From Pseudomonadaceae bacterium (GTDB taxonomy: Bacteria > Pseudomonadota > Gammaproteobacteria > Pseudomonadales > Azotimanducaceae): a stretch of DNA of 64,000 nucleotides. Under the pieces are notes generated by a model that was not told where the DNA came from, did not search any database, and saw only the letters and a program-made list of their open reading frames with translations. Shown here in pieces: positions 26,898 through 35,017 of the stretch (within the stretch, counting starts at the first letter, position 1; the number at the start of each line of letters is the position of its first letter). Where the stretch lies: NCBI GenBank assembly GCA_024743435.1, contig JANSWO010000001.1, forward strand, positions 558,001 to 622,000. Reading direction: 5' to 3'. Made by a program: the position numbers and the translations under genes.

Positions 26898-28022
26898 TCA
26901 GCCTACAGCCTTGTTGGCCGCTCGGCTGAAGCGCTCGAGGCCGTCCTGCAGCGTTGCGCGAGGGCAGCCGAAGTTCAGGCGCACAAAGCCATCGCCGGCA
27001 AATTGCGGCCCCGGTGAAAGGCCGAGGCCGTTGTCCTCGAAGTAGGCTTGTGCGTTGTTCAGGCCAAGATCAGCCACATTTATCCAGGCGAGGTAGGTGC
27101 CTTCAACTGGCTCCATCCAGACCCCTGGCAGCTGGGCCACACAGTCCTGCACGAGTTGGGCATTCGCTGCCAGATAGGCGCGTAACTCGTCGCGCCACGA
27201 GCTTGTGTCGGCAAAGCCGGCTTCGCTCGCGGCGAAGGCCAGCGGCCCGGCGCCCTGGGTCAGATCCACTCGTTCGGCGCGCATTTTGCTGCGTAGAGAT
27301 GCATCCGGCACAACGGCAACCGCGCAGGAAATGCCTGGAATGTTGTAGGTTTTCGTGACGGCGAACAGACTGATGCTGCGATCGCGAATATCCTCGTTCA
27401 GGCTCGCTATGGGCGTGTGTTTCGCCCCTGCTGCCAGCAACAATTCACAGTGGATATCGTCTGAGCAGAGCAGATGATCTCGCTCGCTGCAAAGCTCGGC
27501 CAGCTCCCTTAGCTCATGACGCGTGAACACTCGGCCGGTGGGGTTCTGCGGGCTCGCCAGCATGATAATGCCGCCTGGAGGCAGCGCCGCCAGCGCCTCC
27601 ATGTCCAACCGCCAGCCATCGTCCCGAATCATCGGCACCAGGTGCTCTGACAATCCGCAGTTCCGCGCAATTGCGAGGAACGGGTAGTAGATCGGTGTCG
27701 GGATAATCAGGTGTCGGTCGGCGGCGCGAGCGGCCAAGTTTAGGCCCGGCACGACGCCCGGTAGCCACAGCAGCCAATCGGGATCGACCTGCCAGCTGAA
27801 TGTGCGCTCGGCGTAGCCGATGAAGGCATCCGTCAGTGACGTGGGCGTGTTGGTGTAGCCAATAATCCCGTGATCCAGTCGTTGCCGGATTGCATCGAGA
27901 ATGAATGGCGGCACTTGAAAATCGGTGTCCGCAACCCACATAGGCAGGACATCAGCGTTTCCGTACTTATCCCATTTGGTGCTTGAGGTGCCGCGGCGAT
28001 CGGTAATCTGATCAAAATTCAT
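26898..28022 (-). CDS. patB: MalY/PatB family aminotransferase (cystathionine beta-lyase type)
   Basis: A 374-residue fold-type I PLP enzyme. The N-terminus with FDQITDRRGTSSTKWDKYG and DVLPMWVADTDF is the MalY/PatB hallmark; NPTGRVFTRHEL gives the conserved Asn, CSDDIHCEL the PLP-ring Asp, TKTYNIPG the Schiff-base Lys and the final Arg is in FVRLNFGCPR. Members cleave cystathionine or other C-S bonds, giving homocysteine or thiols, pyruvate and ammonia; some repress maltose genes. ATG 28022 starts the signature directly. It has its own terminator and is divergent from grxD, 97 bp away. The symbol is tentative; the exact substrate is not visible. Confidence 0.87.
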   Translation of the reverse strand: MNFDQITDRRGTSSTKWDKYGNADVLPMWVADTDFQVPPFILDAIRQRLDHGIIGYTNTPTSLTDAFIGYAERTFSWQVDPDWLLWLPGVVPGLNLAARAADRHLIIPTPIYYPFLAIARNCGLSEHLVPMIRDDGWRLDMEALAALPPGGIIMLASPQNPTGRVFTRHELRELAELCSERDHLLCSDDIHCELLLAAGAKHTPIASLNEDIRDRSISLFAVTKTYNIPGISCAVAVVPDASLRSKMRAERVDLTQGAGPLAFAASEAGFADTSSWRDELRAYLAANAQLVQDCVAQLPGVWMEPVEGTYLAWINVADLGLNNAQAYFEDNGLGLSPGPQFAGDGFVRLNFGCPRATLQDGLERFSRAANKAVG

Positions 28023-28119
28023 ACGCGCGACTTTGGGTTAGAATCCGCGTTCTGGCAACCGCACTCACGCCTTCGCGTCTGGGCGTCAGGCTGAAACAGC
28101 AGTAAATGGGCACTTCACT

Positions 28120-28461
28120 ATGAGCGAACAGATTCTCAGCGACATCAAAGAGCAGATCGAAGGCAACCCGATCCTGCTGTACATGAAAGGCTCACCCCAG
28201 GCGCCACAGTGCGGCTTCTCGGCCCAGACCGTTCAGTGCCTGATGAACTGCGGCGAGCGTTTTGCGTATGTAGACATCCTCGCCAACCCCGAGATTCGGG
28301 CAACCCTGCCGGGTTATGCCAATTGGCCGACGTTCCCGCAGCTTTATGTCGAAGGCGAGCTTGTTGGTGGCTGCGACATCATCACCGAGATGTTTGAAGC
28401 TGGAGAACTGCAGACGCTGATCAAAGAGGCTGCTGAGCGCAACCCACTGCCTGACGCCTGA
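28120..28461 (+). CDS. grxD: Monothiol glutaredoxin, Grx4 family
   Basis: A 113-residue CGFS-type glutaredoxin. KGSPQAPQCGFSAQTVQ carries the single active Cys in CGFS, WPTFPQLYVEGELVGGCDI gives the TVP-like cis-Pro loop (here TFP) and glutathione contacts. These proteins bind a [2Fe-2S] cluster as a glutathione-ligated dimer or with BolA and deliver clusters to targets. Length is normal. Its place near rnt, motY, argG and argF is shared with pseudomonads. Confidence 0.94.
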   Translation: MSEQILSDIKEQIEGNPILLYMKGSPQAPQCGFSAQTVQCLMNCGERFAYVDILANPEIRATLPGYANWPTFPQLYVEGELVGGCDIITEMFEAGELQTLIKEAAERNPLPDA

Positions 28462-28485
28462 ACGCCCATATCAGACGCTACGGCG

Positions 28486-29124
28486 CTATTGCTGCGCCTG
28501 TTCGACGGCTTCAGGATCGGCCGGCGGCGGTCCGAATGCGCTGTTCCAGCGATTAGCGATGTAGCAAAACAGCTCTGCGGTTCGGTCCGTGTCGTAGGCG
28601 GCGGTGTGAGCCTGGGATTTGTCAAAGTCAATCTCCGCTCGTCGACAGGACGTTTCTAACACCGTGTGCCCTAGCGCCAGCGCCGCCAGAGATGCGGTGT
28701 CGATGGAGGTGAACGGGTGGAACGGATCTCGTTTGACTTCGCTTCGAGCAATGGCGGCGCGCAGAAAACCATGATCAAACGCGGCGTTGTGCGCAACGAG
28801 GATGGCGCGAGTGCAATGATGCGCTTTGACCGCGGCGCGGATTGTGCGGAAGAACGTGAGCATCGCCTCGCGTTCGTCGAGTGCGCCGCGGTCAGGGTCT
28901 TCCAGATTGATGCCGGTGACGGCCAGCGCCGCCGCTTCAACGCGCATGTCCGGGTGCGGCGCAACAGCTAGATCGCCCCGGTCGACAACGGCGAGTTCGT
29001 CGCCTTCGTAGCCGATAACCGCCCAGGCGATTTCCAACAACGCGTGCTCATCAGCGTTGAAACCGCCAGTTTCCAGGTCGACAACCACCGGTAGGTAGCC
29101 ACGAAATCGTTCAGCAATAGTCAT
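28486..29124 (-). CDS. rnt: Ribonuclease T
   Basis: A 212-residue DEDDh 3'-exonuclease that trims tRNA ends and other stable RNAs. VVVDLETGGF is Exo I (D-x-E), LVAHNAAFDHGFL is Exo II and HTAAYDTDRTAELF is Exo III with the catalytic His and Asp. The insert VEAAALAVTGINL and basic regions fit RNase T rather than DNA polymerase epsilon. It is convergent with grxD, 24 bp apart. Confidence 0.93.
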   Translation of the reverse strand: MTIAERFRGYLPVVVDLETGGFNADEHALLEIAWAVIGYEGDELAVVDRGDLAVAPHPDMRVEAAALAVTGINLEDPDRGALDEREAMLTFFRTIRAAVKAHHCTRAILVAHNAAFDHGFLRAAIARSEVKRDPFHPFTSIDTASLAALALGHTVLETSCRRAEIDFDKSQAHTAAYDTDRTAELFCYIANRWNSAFGPPPADPEAVEQAQQ

Positions 29125-29183
29125 CGGCGCAGCTTAACCCAGCGGCGCCCGGCATTCGTGATTTCTTGCCATTTGGCGCCTGA

Positions 29184-29639
29184 TCACAGCAACCGGTTGT
29201 CGTCGAGCCAGTTTTTTAGCTTCCCCAGCAGTCGCTGCAGATCAGCCAGCTCGGTCGCTGACCAGGTGGCAAAGATAGCCTTTTGATCGGGTGCTAGCGT
29301 TGCGAGCAGTTCATCGCGCAGTTGTTGGCCGGCTTCGGTCACGCTCAGCCAGCGGATTCGTTTATCGCTGTTGTCCGGGCGGGCTCGCAGCAGCTTCAAG
29401 TCGAGGAGCTTGCGCACCTGCTTTGTCATTCCCGGCTGCTGCACCTCGAAGGCGGCGGCGAGCTGGCCGATTGTCCATTCCCGTTCGGGGTCATGGCAGA
29501 AATGGCGCAGCAATACGAACAGCGGGAAGGGCAGGTCGTGTGAGGCCAGGTGATGGCTCGCGCGGCTGCGGCTCAGCTGCGCAATTATCCCGCAGAACAA
29601 TAATATTTCTTCTTCGGCGGAGCGCTCGCTGCGGCTCAT
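29184..29639 (-). CDS. MarR family transcriptional regulator
   Basis: A 151-residue winged-helix repressor. The recognition region WTIGQLAAAFEVQQPGMTKQVRKLLDLKLL is a MarR HTH, followed by the wing DNSDKRIRWLSVTEAG, where D-x-R is the family wing motif. It lies 17 bp after the lipoprotein gene, so the two are co-transcribed. A 20-bp palindrome sits upstream of that pair and before the divergent nitroreductase, which makes the latter its likely target. The inducer is unknown; no reactive Cys pair of OhrR type is obvious. Confidence 0.88.
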   Translation of the reverse strand: MSRSERSAEEEILLFCGIIAQLSRSRASHHLASHDLPFPLFVLLRHFCHDPEREWTIGQLAAAFEVQQPGMTKQVRKLLDLKLLRARPDNSDKRIRWLSVTEAGQQLRDELLATLAPDQKAIFATWSATELADLQRLLGKLKNWLDDNRLL

Positions 29640-29656
29640 CGTGGTGTTGTCGGCGG

Positions 29657-30136
29657 TTAGCGCGGATCCATGCGGAAGACCCAGGCTTTGTCGCTGTGTT
29701 CATCCTCGGTCTCTTCATGTTTTGCCAGGAGCAGATTGCGCACGTCTGCGGCGATGGTTTCATCGGTAACGCGTACGGCGGTGCGTGGATAGACAGTGCC
29801 TTCGATGCGCAGGCGCACATCAGGGTTTGCCATGACGTTAGCCACCCACGTCCGCTCCGTTGGATCGTCCGGTCCCATGATGAGCGACGTTGGGACATAG
29901 AGCTCGCCATCGTGGCCAGTCGCCCACACGTTTACCGAGTAGGGATCGTTGGGGTTGGATTCCAGCTGGATTTGCTCGATGTCCGCCATCAGCGGCACCC
30001 AGTCTGGCTCGTCGCCCGTGTGCTCGGTGCCTGAAAGCTTGCCGCCTGCCAAGGGGCCGAGCGGACCGCCGCAAGCGATGCAGAGCACGCTGATAATGGA
30101 TACGGCAGTGGCACGTGCAAGGCTGTGATTGCGCAT
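29657..30136 (-). CDS. Putative lipoprotein with split-barrel-like domain
   Basis: A 159-residue protein. The N-terminus has a hydrophobic segment ending CIACGG, a lipobox-like sequence with Cys22 as the probable lipidated residue. The body (YSVNVWATGHDGELYVPTS, then ERTWVANVMANPDVRLRIEGTVYPRTAVRV) resembles the split-barrel fold of pyridoxamine-oxidase or deazaflavin-reductase-like (DUF385) proteins, which bind flavin or cofactor F420, but no cofactor residue can be named. ATG 30136 keeps the signal; longer frames run through the operator. It is followed by marR 17 bp downstream and probably forms a stress-response module with the divergent nitroreductase. Confidence 0.55.
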   Translation of the reverse strand: MRNHSLARATAVSIISVLCIACGGPLGPLAGGKLSGTEHTGDEPDWVPLMADIEQIQLESNPNDPYSVNVWATGHDGELYVPTSLIMGPDDPTERTWVANVMANPDVRLRIEGTVYPRTAVRVTDETIAADVRNLLLAKHEETEDEHSDKAWVFRMDPR

Positions 30137-30167
30137 GGCGATGGTTCCGGTGTTGTCGATCGATAAA

Positions 30168-30187
30168 CTATATTCCTGGGAATATAG
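30168..30187. promoter_or_regulatory. Perfect palindrome, candidate MarR operator
   Basis: CTATATTCCTGGGAATATAG has 8-bp perfect arms around CTGG. It lies 31 bp before the lipoprotein-marR start and 111 bp before the divergent nitroreductase start. MarR proteins typically bind AT-rich palindromes of this size in exactly such places and repress both directions. Confidence 0.65.
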
Positions 30188-30298
30188 ATTGTCCAGTCTG
30201 ACCAAAGACGGCTTCTCTGGTTGAGCGCCTTGAGCACGGGTATCGTTGTCGCTTCCGAATCGCCACTTTGCGAATAACCTCGAAAGGACAGCCCAACC

Positions 30299-30973
30299 AT
30301 GTCGCACCCGCAATTGGACCTCAGCCCCGATCAGCTTCTCAGCACCACGCGAGCCGTGCGCAAGCGCCTGGACTTCGACCGTGATGTACCGATGGATGTG
30401 ATCAAGGAATGCCTGACCCAGGGTGTGCAGGCCCCCTCCGGCTCCAACTCACAAACCTGGCAGTTTGTGTTCGTAACCGATCCTGACAAGCGGGCGAAAC
30501 TGGGTGAGTACTACGCTCAGGCGTTCTCAATATATCGTGATATGCCGCAGGCGATTCACCATCTGCACAAAGAAAGCGGTGATAACTCGCTGGTGGCAAG
30601 CCAGGAGCGCTCGACATCGTCGGCAGAATATCTTGCGGCAAACATGGGCAAAGCCCCGGTGCTGATGATTCCCTGTGTCTACGGCAGAGCGGATACTCCG
30701 GAAACCGTCTCAAACATGGCCGGTGCGTCAATCTACGGATCAATCATCCCGGCGGCTTGGAGTTTCATGCTGGCGGCGCGCGCTCGAGGCATCGGGACGG
30801 CCTGGACGACGCTGCACCTCATGCACGAAAAAGCGATTGCCGACCTGCTTGGCATACCCTTCGATGAAGTGTCGCAGGTTGCCATGATTCCGATTGCCTA
30901 TACGAAAGGCACCGACTTCAAGCCGGCCTACCGTCCGGACGTCAGCGAAATCATGCACGTCAACGAGTGGTAA
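30299..30973 (+). CDS. Nitroreductase family flavoprotein
   Basis: A 224-residue FMN-dependent oxidoreductase. TTRAVRKRLDFDRDVP is the N-terminal FMN-binding Arg region, QAPSGSNSQTWQFVFVTD the second phosphate/flavin motif and ARARGIGTAWTTLH the third, all typical of the NfnB/RutE-like superfamily (PF00881). ATG 30299 is preceded by AAAGGA at 10 nt. It reduces an unknown substrate, such as nitro compounds, quinones or a halogenated compound. It faces the marR-lipoprotein pair and shares their operator; its stop is 4 bp from the convergent DUF3482 gene. Confidence 0.9.
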   Translation: MSHPQLDLSPDQLLSTTRAVRKRLDFDRDVPMDVIKECLTQGVQAPSGSNSQTWQFVFVTDPDKRAKLGEYYAQAFSIYRDMPQAIHHLHKESGDNSLVASQERSTSSAEYLAANMGKAPVLMIPCVYGRADTPETVSNMAGASIYGSIIPAAWSFMLAARARGIGTAWTTLHLMHEKAIADLLGIPFDEVSQVAMIPIAYTKGTDFKPAYRPDVSEIMHVNEW

Positions 30974-30977
30974 CGCT

Positions 30978-32369
30978 CTAATGAGATTCGAGTAGGGACT
31001 GAACCGCAGAATGCAGTTTGCTGCGGTCGGCTTGATTAGGGCCGTCGCCGTCTGCGTTCTTGGTAATGGTTGCCAGGGCTTTGCTGAGGTCAGAGCGCAC
31101 GGCATCAGGCGCCGAGTCCATTGTGTTGGCCGCACCGGCGAGATCGAGTGTCAGTTGTTCCCGGCGCGCATGGTTACGCTCGCTCACGAGCCGATGGTGA
31201 TGCAAAGCGCGGCCTAGCCATACCCAGGGGAAGTTTGCTGCCTTGATTGGCCCGACGGTGAGCTCCTCGCCGCCCAGGGACTGGCCCAGCACAGTGACTT
31301 TGGCGAGCTCATCGCCGCCGAACCAGGCACTGGCGCTACCGATCACCGCGCCGACACCGGCGCCCAACAGAAGCGATGCTCCCCCCAGTAGTACATCGAT
31401 GCCAGTGCCAGCGACGGCGCCAGACAGCGCGCCGGATATGGCGAGTTGTTTTCGTGACAGCCCAAACAACTGCCAGGTTTCCGAGGTGAACAGGTCGCCA
31501 TCAAGCGCGGAGATTGTTGAATCGGTGGTATCCAGCTCGTCGTGGCGATACAACGCAGCGATGGATTGCTGAGTTCGCCCTTCTTCTCTTTGCACTTGTC
31601 TGCGCAGTTTCTGGGACAGTTTTTCAGTGAGCGCAGCTTTGTCAGCGTCCTCTGGCAGATCCGCGCTCGCTGTCATCGACAGTGCGCGGATCAGGCCATC
31701 GGCGATCATCGCGGCTGACAGCCGCAGGCGGCGAGCCTTTTCGGCTGTCATCGCCTCGATTGCCCGATCGATCGGCGCGCGATTGTCATCGCTCAATTCC
31801 GCGAAGCCGCGCAGTAGCGCCACACGCTTGTCGAAATCCGCCGACATTGCGTTAAATTCTCGAACCAGTGAGAAGTGCTGGCCGAGCGCACGCCGCCAAT
31901 CCTCGACATAGTCTCCGGGGCCGATTCGATTGATCAACGCCATGCGCGGCTGACCGGTCCATTGCAGGATCTGCATTTCGATCTCGTATTCACGGCCGTA
32001 GGGTTTTGCGCCGTCGACCACGTAGAGGATCCCGGCCCCGTCGAGAATCGGTTGCAGTAGCGCGACCTCGTCTGCAAACCGAGGATCGTCGCTGTGGGCT
32101 CGCACAAACTCGCTGACCGCATCCCGCCGTTCGTGGGCCGCATCTGCACTGGCACGCAGTTCGTCAAGAACCGCGCGTGCTCGCTGAAACCCGGGCGTGT
32201 CGATCAAGCGGTACAGTGGCTCGCCGGCAATCTCGAAGACAAAACCCTGGGCCTGACGAGTTGTGCCTGGTGTATCGCTAATCGCAATCGAGGCATCTTC
32301 GGCCAGCGTTGCGACGATGCTGCTTTTGCCTTTGTTCGGATGGCCGACGACAGCGAACGACGGAATCAT
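30978..32369 (-). CDS. GTPase with DUF3482 C-terminal domain
   Basis: A 463-residue Era-like GTPase. GHPNKGKSSIV is G1, SDTPGTTRQ gives G2, LIDTPGF is G3 (DxxG), and ALINRIGPGD stands where N/TKxD is expected, so G4 is degenerate (NRIG). Residues from about 290 on are DUF3482, with a glycine-rich hydrophobic stretch (LGGASLLLGAGVGAVIGSASAW) that may insert into or touch the membrane. Its start overlaps the stop of the DUF2868 gene by 4 nt. DUF2868/DUF3482 pairs occur in many Proteobacteria but their function is not known to me; a membrane stress or cell-envelope role would be a guess. Confidence 0.85.
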   Translation of the reverse strand: MIPSFAVVGHPNKGKSSIVATLAEDASIAISDTPGTTRQAQGFVFEIAGEPLYRLIDTPGFQRARAVLDELRASADAAHERRDAVSEFVRAHSDDPRFADEVALLQPILDGAGILYVVDGAKPYGREYEIEMQILQWTGQPRMALINRIGPGDYVEDWRRALGQHFSLVREFNAMSADFDKRVALLRGFAELSDDNRAPIDRAIEAMTAEKARRLRLSAAMIADGLIRALSMTASADLPEDADKAALTEKLSQKLRRQVQREEGRTQQSIAALYRHDELDTTDSTISALDGDLFTSETWQLFGLSRKQLAISGALSGAVAGTGIDVLLGGASLLLGAGVGAVIGSASAWFGGDELAKVTVLGQSLGGEELTVGPIKAANFPWVWLGRALHHHRLVSERNHARREQLTLDLAGAANTMDSAPDAVRSDLSKALATITKNADGDGPNQADRSKLHSAVQSLLESH

Positions 32370-33862
32370 GCGGTGCGTCCCGCCGTGCTGTTGTCGCTGC
32401 CGGTGTTATCAGCGTTATCGAGCGCCGTGGCCTGCAGGGTGATGATCCGCGAGTCTGCCAGCTGCTCGACGGCGCCAGACCAGATGCGAGCATCGTCCTG
32501 GCCCACGCCAGCGCCGTCCAATGACCGGGGCAATACAACCAGAGAGTTCAGCGTTGGCGCTGCTTGAATCAGCTCAGTGAGGAAGTCCGTGAACTCGAGC
32601 AGCGGCGGCTCCCAGCCTTTTGTCACGACGATTGCTCGAGTCTCATTCGTCAGTGTGTTGGCAACGGCACGGGGATCATCTCCGGGATGCGCAGTGCTCA
32701 CGGACGTTGCGTCGAAGCCGTACAGATTGGCTGCCAGCGCGCGCGCATCGACAGCGGTACTGGCATCGTTCCAGATGATCAGCGCGGCGGCTCCCCGCTG
32801 AGCCTGTGGTGTTTGAGTCTGCTTAGACGTCACGTTGTTCGCGGGCAGGGTATTGAGCGGTGCATCCTTACTGAGCGCCTGCAGCGGCTGGGCGTCCATT
32901 CGGTCGAGCAGGGCCGTCACATCCGGATCCCTCAACAGGAGCCTTTGCACAGCTTTGTTAGTGCGCCCCGCCGCAATAGCCAGCAGCGCAAGGCGCGGCA
33001 GCAAGCCGTAGCAGGCGATGCACATCAGCACGAAAGGCCACCAGGCTCCGAATCCAGCGGCAGTCGCTAAGTCAGGTGTTTGAAAATCCAGCCGAAAGAA
33101 TTGGGAATTCGCGACCAGCTCCGTGCTTGGTACGGCGGCGGGCCACAGCGCCTGCCATGGCCAGCTCAGTGTCTGCAGAACCGATGCCAGCGACTGTGGT
33201 GACACTGATAGCGTTGTGCTCCAGCCGAAGGCCAGATCAGATAGCGCAACCAGCAGCAATAACGTCAGCAGGGCTGCTATGAAGAACGCGACAGCCATGA
33301 GTTGGGATGTCAGCACGAGCTGCCAGCGAGCCAGACGGCGCCAGCCTGGCAGTGTTGCGGCGCTCCAGCCTATGCGCTGCTGCAGCCAGCTACCCAACCA
33401 AACCACCGGATTCATGCCAGCAAGTGCATCGGCGAAACCCGTTATGCCTCGAAGCGGTAGCAGGCCGAGCAACGTCAACGCCAGCATGAGCAGTGGCAGC
33501 AGAACCAACACGCCGAGTAGCGTGAGCAGATTCACCGGGTAATCGCCCGTGTAGGTGAGTGCTGCAGTGGTGAGGCTCATGCCCAGAACGACGCCGAGCA
33601 GCACTGAGGCGGAGTTGGTTAACTGTCGAACGCGCACGAGTTGATCACCGGATGCGGCAGCATCGGTGGTGACGTCGGCAGGCTGTTGCTCGTTCACGAC
33701 TTGCCACCAACCGAGCACCCGGCGCAGCCGATCGGCATCAGCGCTCTGCGCCGCTTCACCGAGCTGTTGGCCGATACCGCTGTCGCGCTCGGCGCGAATG
33801 CGGTGCGGTTGATCCCGGTCGGCCTCTAGAAAGCGTTTGATGTCGACAATGGTAGCGAGCAA
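32366..33862 (-). CDS. DUF2868 membrane protein
   Basis: A 498-residue protein. The first 70 residues are a hydrophilic arginine-rich region, then about five or six TM segments (for example 85-100, 118-140, 185-212, 275-295) and a soluble C-terminal half from about 310. That half includes ALIIWNDASTAVDARALAANLYG and TRAIVVTKGWEPPLLEF, which suggest a Rossmann-like fold. This is the DUF2868 layout. The start is TTG 33862; no better start codon fits. It overlaps the GTPase gene by 4 nt, which argues for a shared complex. It diverges from motY. Confidence 0.8.
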   Translation of the reverse strand: MLATIVDIKRFLEADRDQPHRIRAERDSGIGQQLGEAAQSADADRLRRVLGWWQVVNEQQPADVTTDAAASGDQLVRVRQLTNSASVLLGVVLGMSLTTAALTYTGDYPVNLLTLLGVLVLLPLLMLALTLLGLLPLRGITGFADALAGMNPVVWLGSWLQQRIGWSAATLPGWRRLARWQLVLTSQLMAVAFFIAALLTLLLLVALSDLAFGWSTTLSVSPQSLASVLQTLSWPWQALWPAAVPSTELVANSQFFRLDFQTPDLATAAGFGAWWPFVLMCIACYGLLPRLALLAIAAGRTNKAVQRLLLRDPDVTALLDRMDAQPLQALSKDAPLNTLPANNVTSKQTQTPQAQRGAAALIIWNDASTAVDARALAANLYGFDATSVSTAHPGDDPRAVANTLTNETRAIVVTKGWEPPLLEFTDFLTELIQAAPTLNSLVVLPRSLDGAGVGQDDARIWSGAVEQLADSRIITLQATALDNADNTGSDNSTAGRTA

Positions 33863-34031
33863 GACAAGTGTGCCGGTGGTCTGTGTGTTGGATATCGCGC
33901 CGCGGGACTATACCGCATGCTCGCAAGCTGAAGGCCTGAGCAGGTACGCGACCGCACGCGATTGGCCGCTCAATTTTGCTGCCGCCTGGCCGATAACCCG
34001 AACAGGTAGAAAGGTATTCGGTGGAGCGAGA

Positions 34032-34934
34032 GTGTTTCAGCACAGGCAACTGTTGGTCATCGTCGTATTGGCTGTATCTCAGCTCGCGGCCCATGCCGAT
34101 CAGGTCAGTCGATTTGGTGCTGGTCTGGATGGCGCCTGGAATCTTGAGCAACACAAAGATCGCTGTGTGCTGAGCCAGGCGATCCCGGACTTTGGCGAGG
34201 CGCGGTTCGAGCGCCGCGCCGGTCGCCCGCTCAGCCTCAAACTTGCCGGTGAACGAACCCTGTTCGAGGCGGGAGAACTGACCATTCATAGCGTCTCACC
34301 CCCCTGGGCCGGACAGCATGAGGGCGAGGGCGCCGCCGAGGCGATTCGTGAAGTGCTCAACGTGGCCAGCACTCCCGAACTCGACGTGCCGGATCCTATG
34401 GCAACCGATGCGCTGATGGCTCTCTATGCCGGCAGCGATCTGCTCGCGAGTGGCGCGAGCTGGTTTGCGCCAAATCGTCGAGTTGAGGTGCAGGTCGCCA
34501 GCATCAACGTACGTCCAGTGTACGAGCAGTTTGTGGCGTGCTTTGAGGCGCTCCTGCCGGCGAGCTGGCAGGACATCGAACGCTCGGCGCTGAACTTCGC
34601 CACCAACAAAGCTGCGTTGCCCTCGGATGCGCGCAAGCGTCTCGATCTGATTGTGCGCTACCTGCAAGCCGACCCAACGGTGGGCAAGGTCTACATCGAC
34701 GGGCATACGGACGACGAGGGTAGCCGCATCGCTAACGTGCGCTTGTCGCAGCGCCGGGCGAGCGTTGTCGCCGATCAGCTTGCCGCCATGGGCATCGACC
34801 GCGACCGTCTGGTTGTTCGATTTCATGGCGACCGCTACCCCATAGCGGATAACGCGAGCGAAGCCGGAAAGGCGAGCAACCGCCGCACCACCGTTCGGCT
34901 GGAGAAATCACCGAACGCCGTTGCTATTCGCTAA
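34032..34934 (+). CDS. motY: MotY-like OmpA family protein of the flagellar T ring
   Basis: A 300-residue exported protein. A signal peptide runs from the start to AAHA; the N-terminal domain WNLEQHKDRCVLSQAIPDFGEARFE matches MotY (C-x-L-x-x-x-I-P-x-x-G-x-A-x-F), and residues about 185-290 are an OmpA peptidoglycan-binding domain with ALNFATNKAALP and IDGHTDDEGSRIANVRLSQRRA. MotY anchors the stator of Na+-driven and some proton-driven polar flagella. GTG 34032 has GGAG 5 nt upstream; longer upstream frames would lose the signal peptide. Its position beside argG is as in Pseudomonas. No other flagellar gene is in the window. Confidence 0.85.
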   Translation: MFQHRQLLVIVVLAVSQLAAHADQVSRFGAGLDGAWNLEQHKDRCVLSQAIPDFGEARFERRAGRPLSLKLAGERTLFEAGELTIHSVSPPWAGQHEGEGAAEAIREVLNVASTPELDVPDPMATDALMALYAGSDLLASGASWFAPNRRVEVQVASINVRPVYEQFVACFEALLPASWQDIERSALNFATNKAALPSDARKRLDLIVRYLQADPTVGKVYIDGHTDDEGSRIANVRLSQRRASVVADQLAAMGIDRDRLVVRFHGDRYPIADNASEAGKASNRRTTVRLEKSPNAVAIR

Positions 34935-35017
34935 CACGCGAGTGCCGCCTTAATCCGTGCCAGTGGTAGAATTGCGTTTTTCACAGCGCAATTGGCCCTT
35001 GAGGCAACGGAGACACA

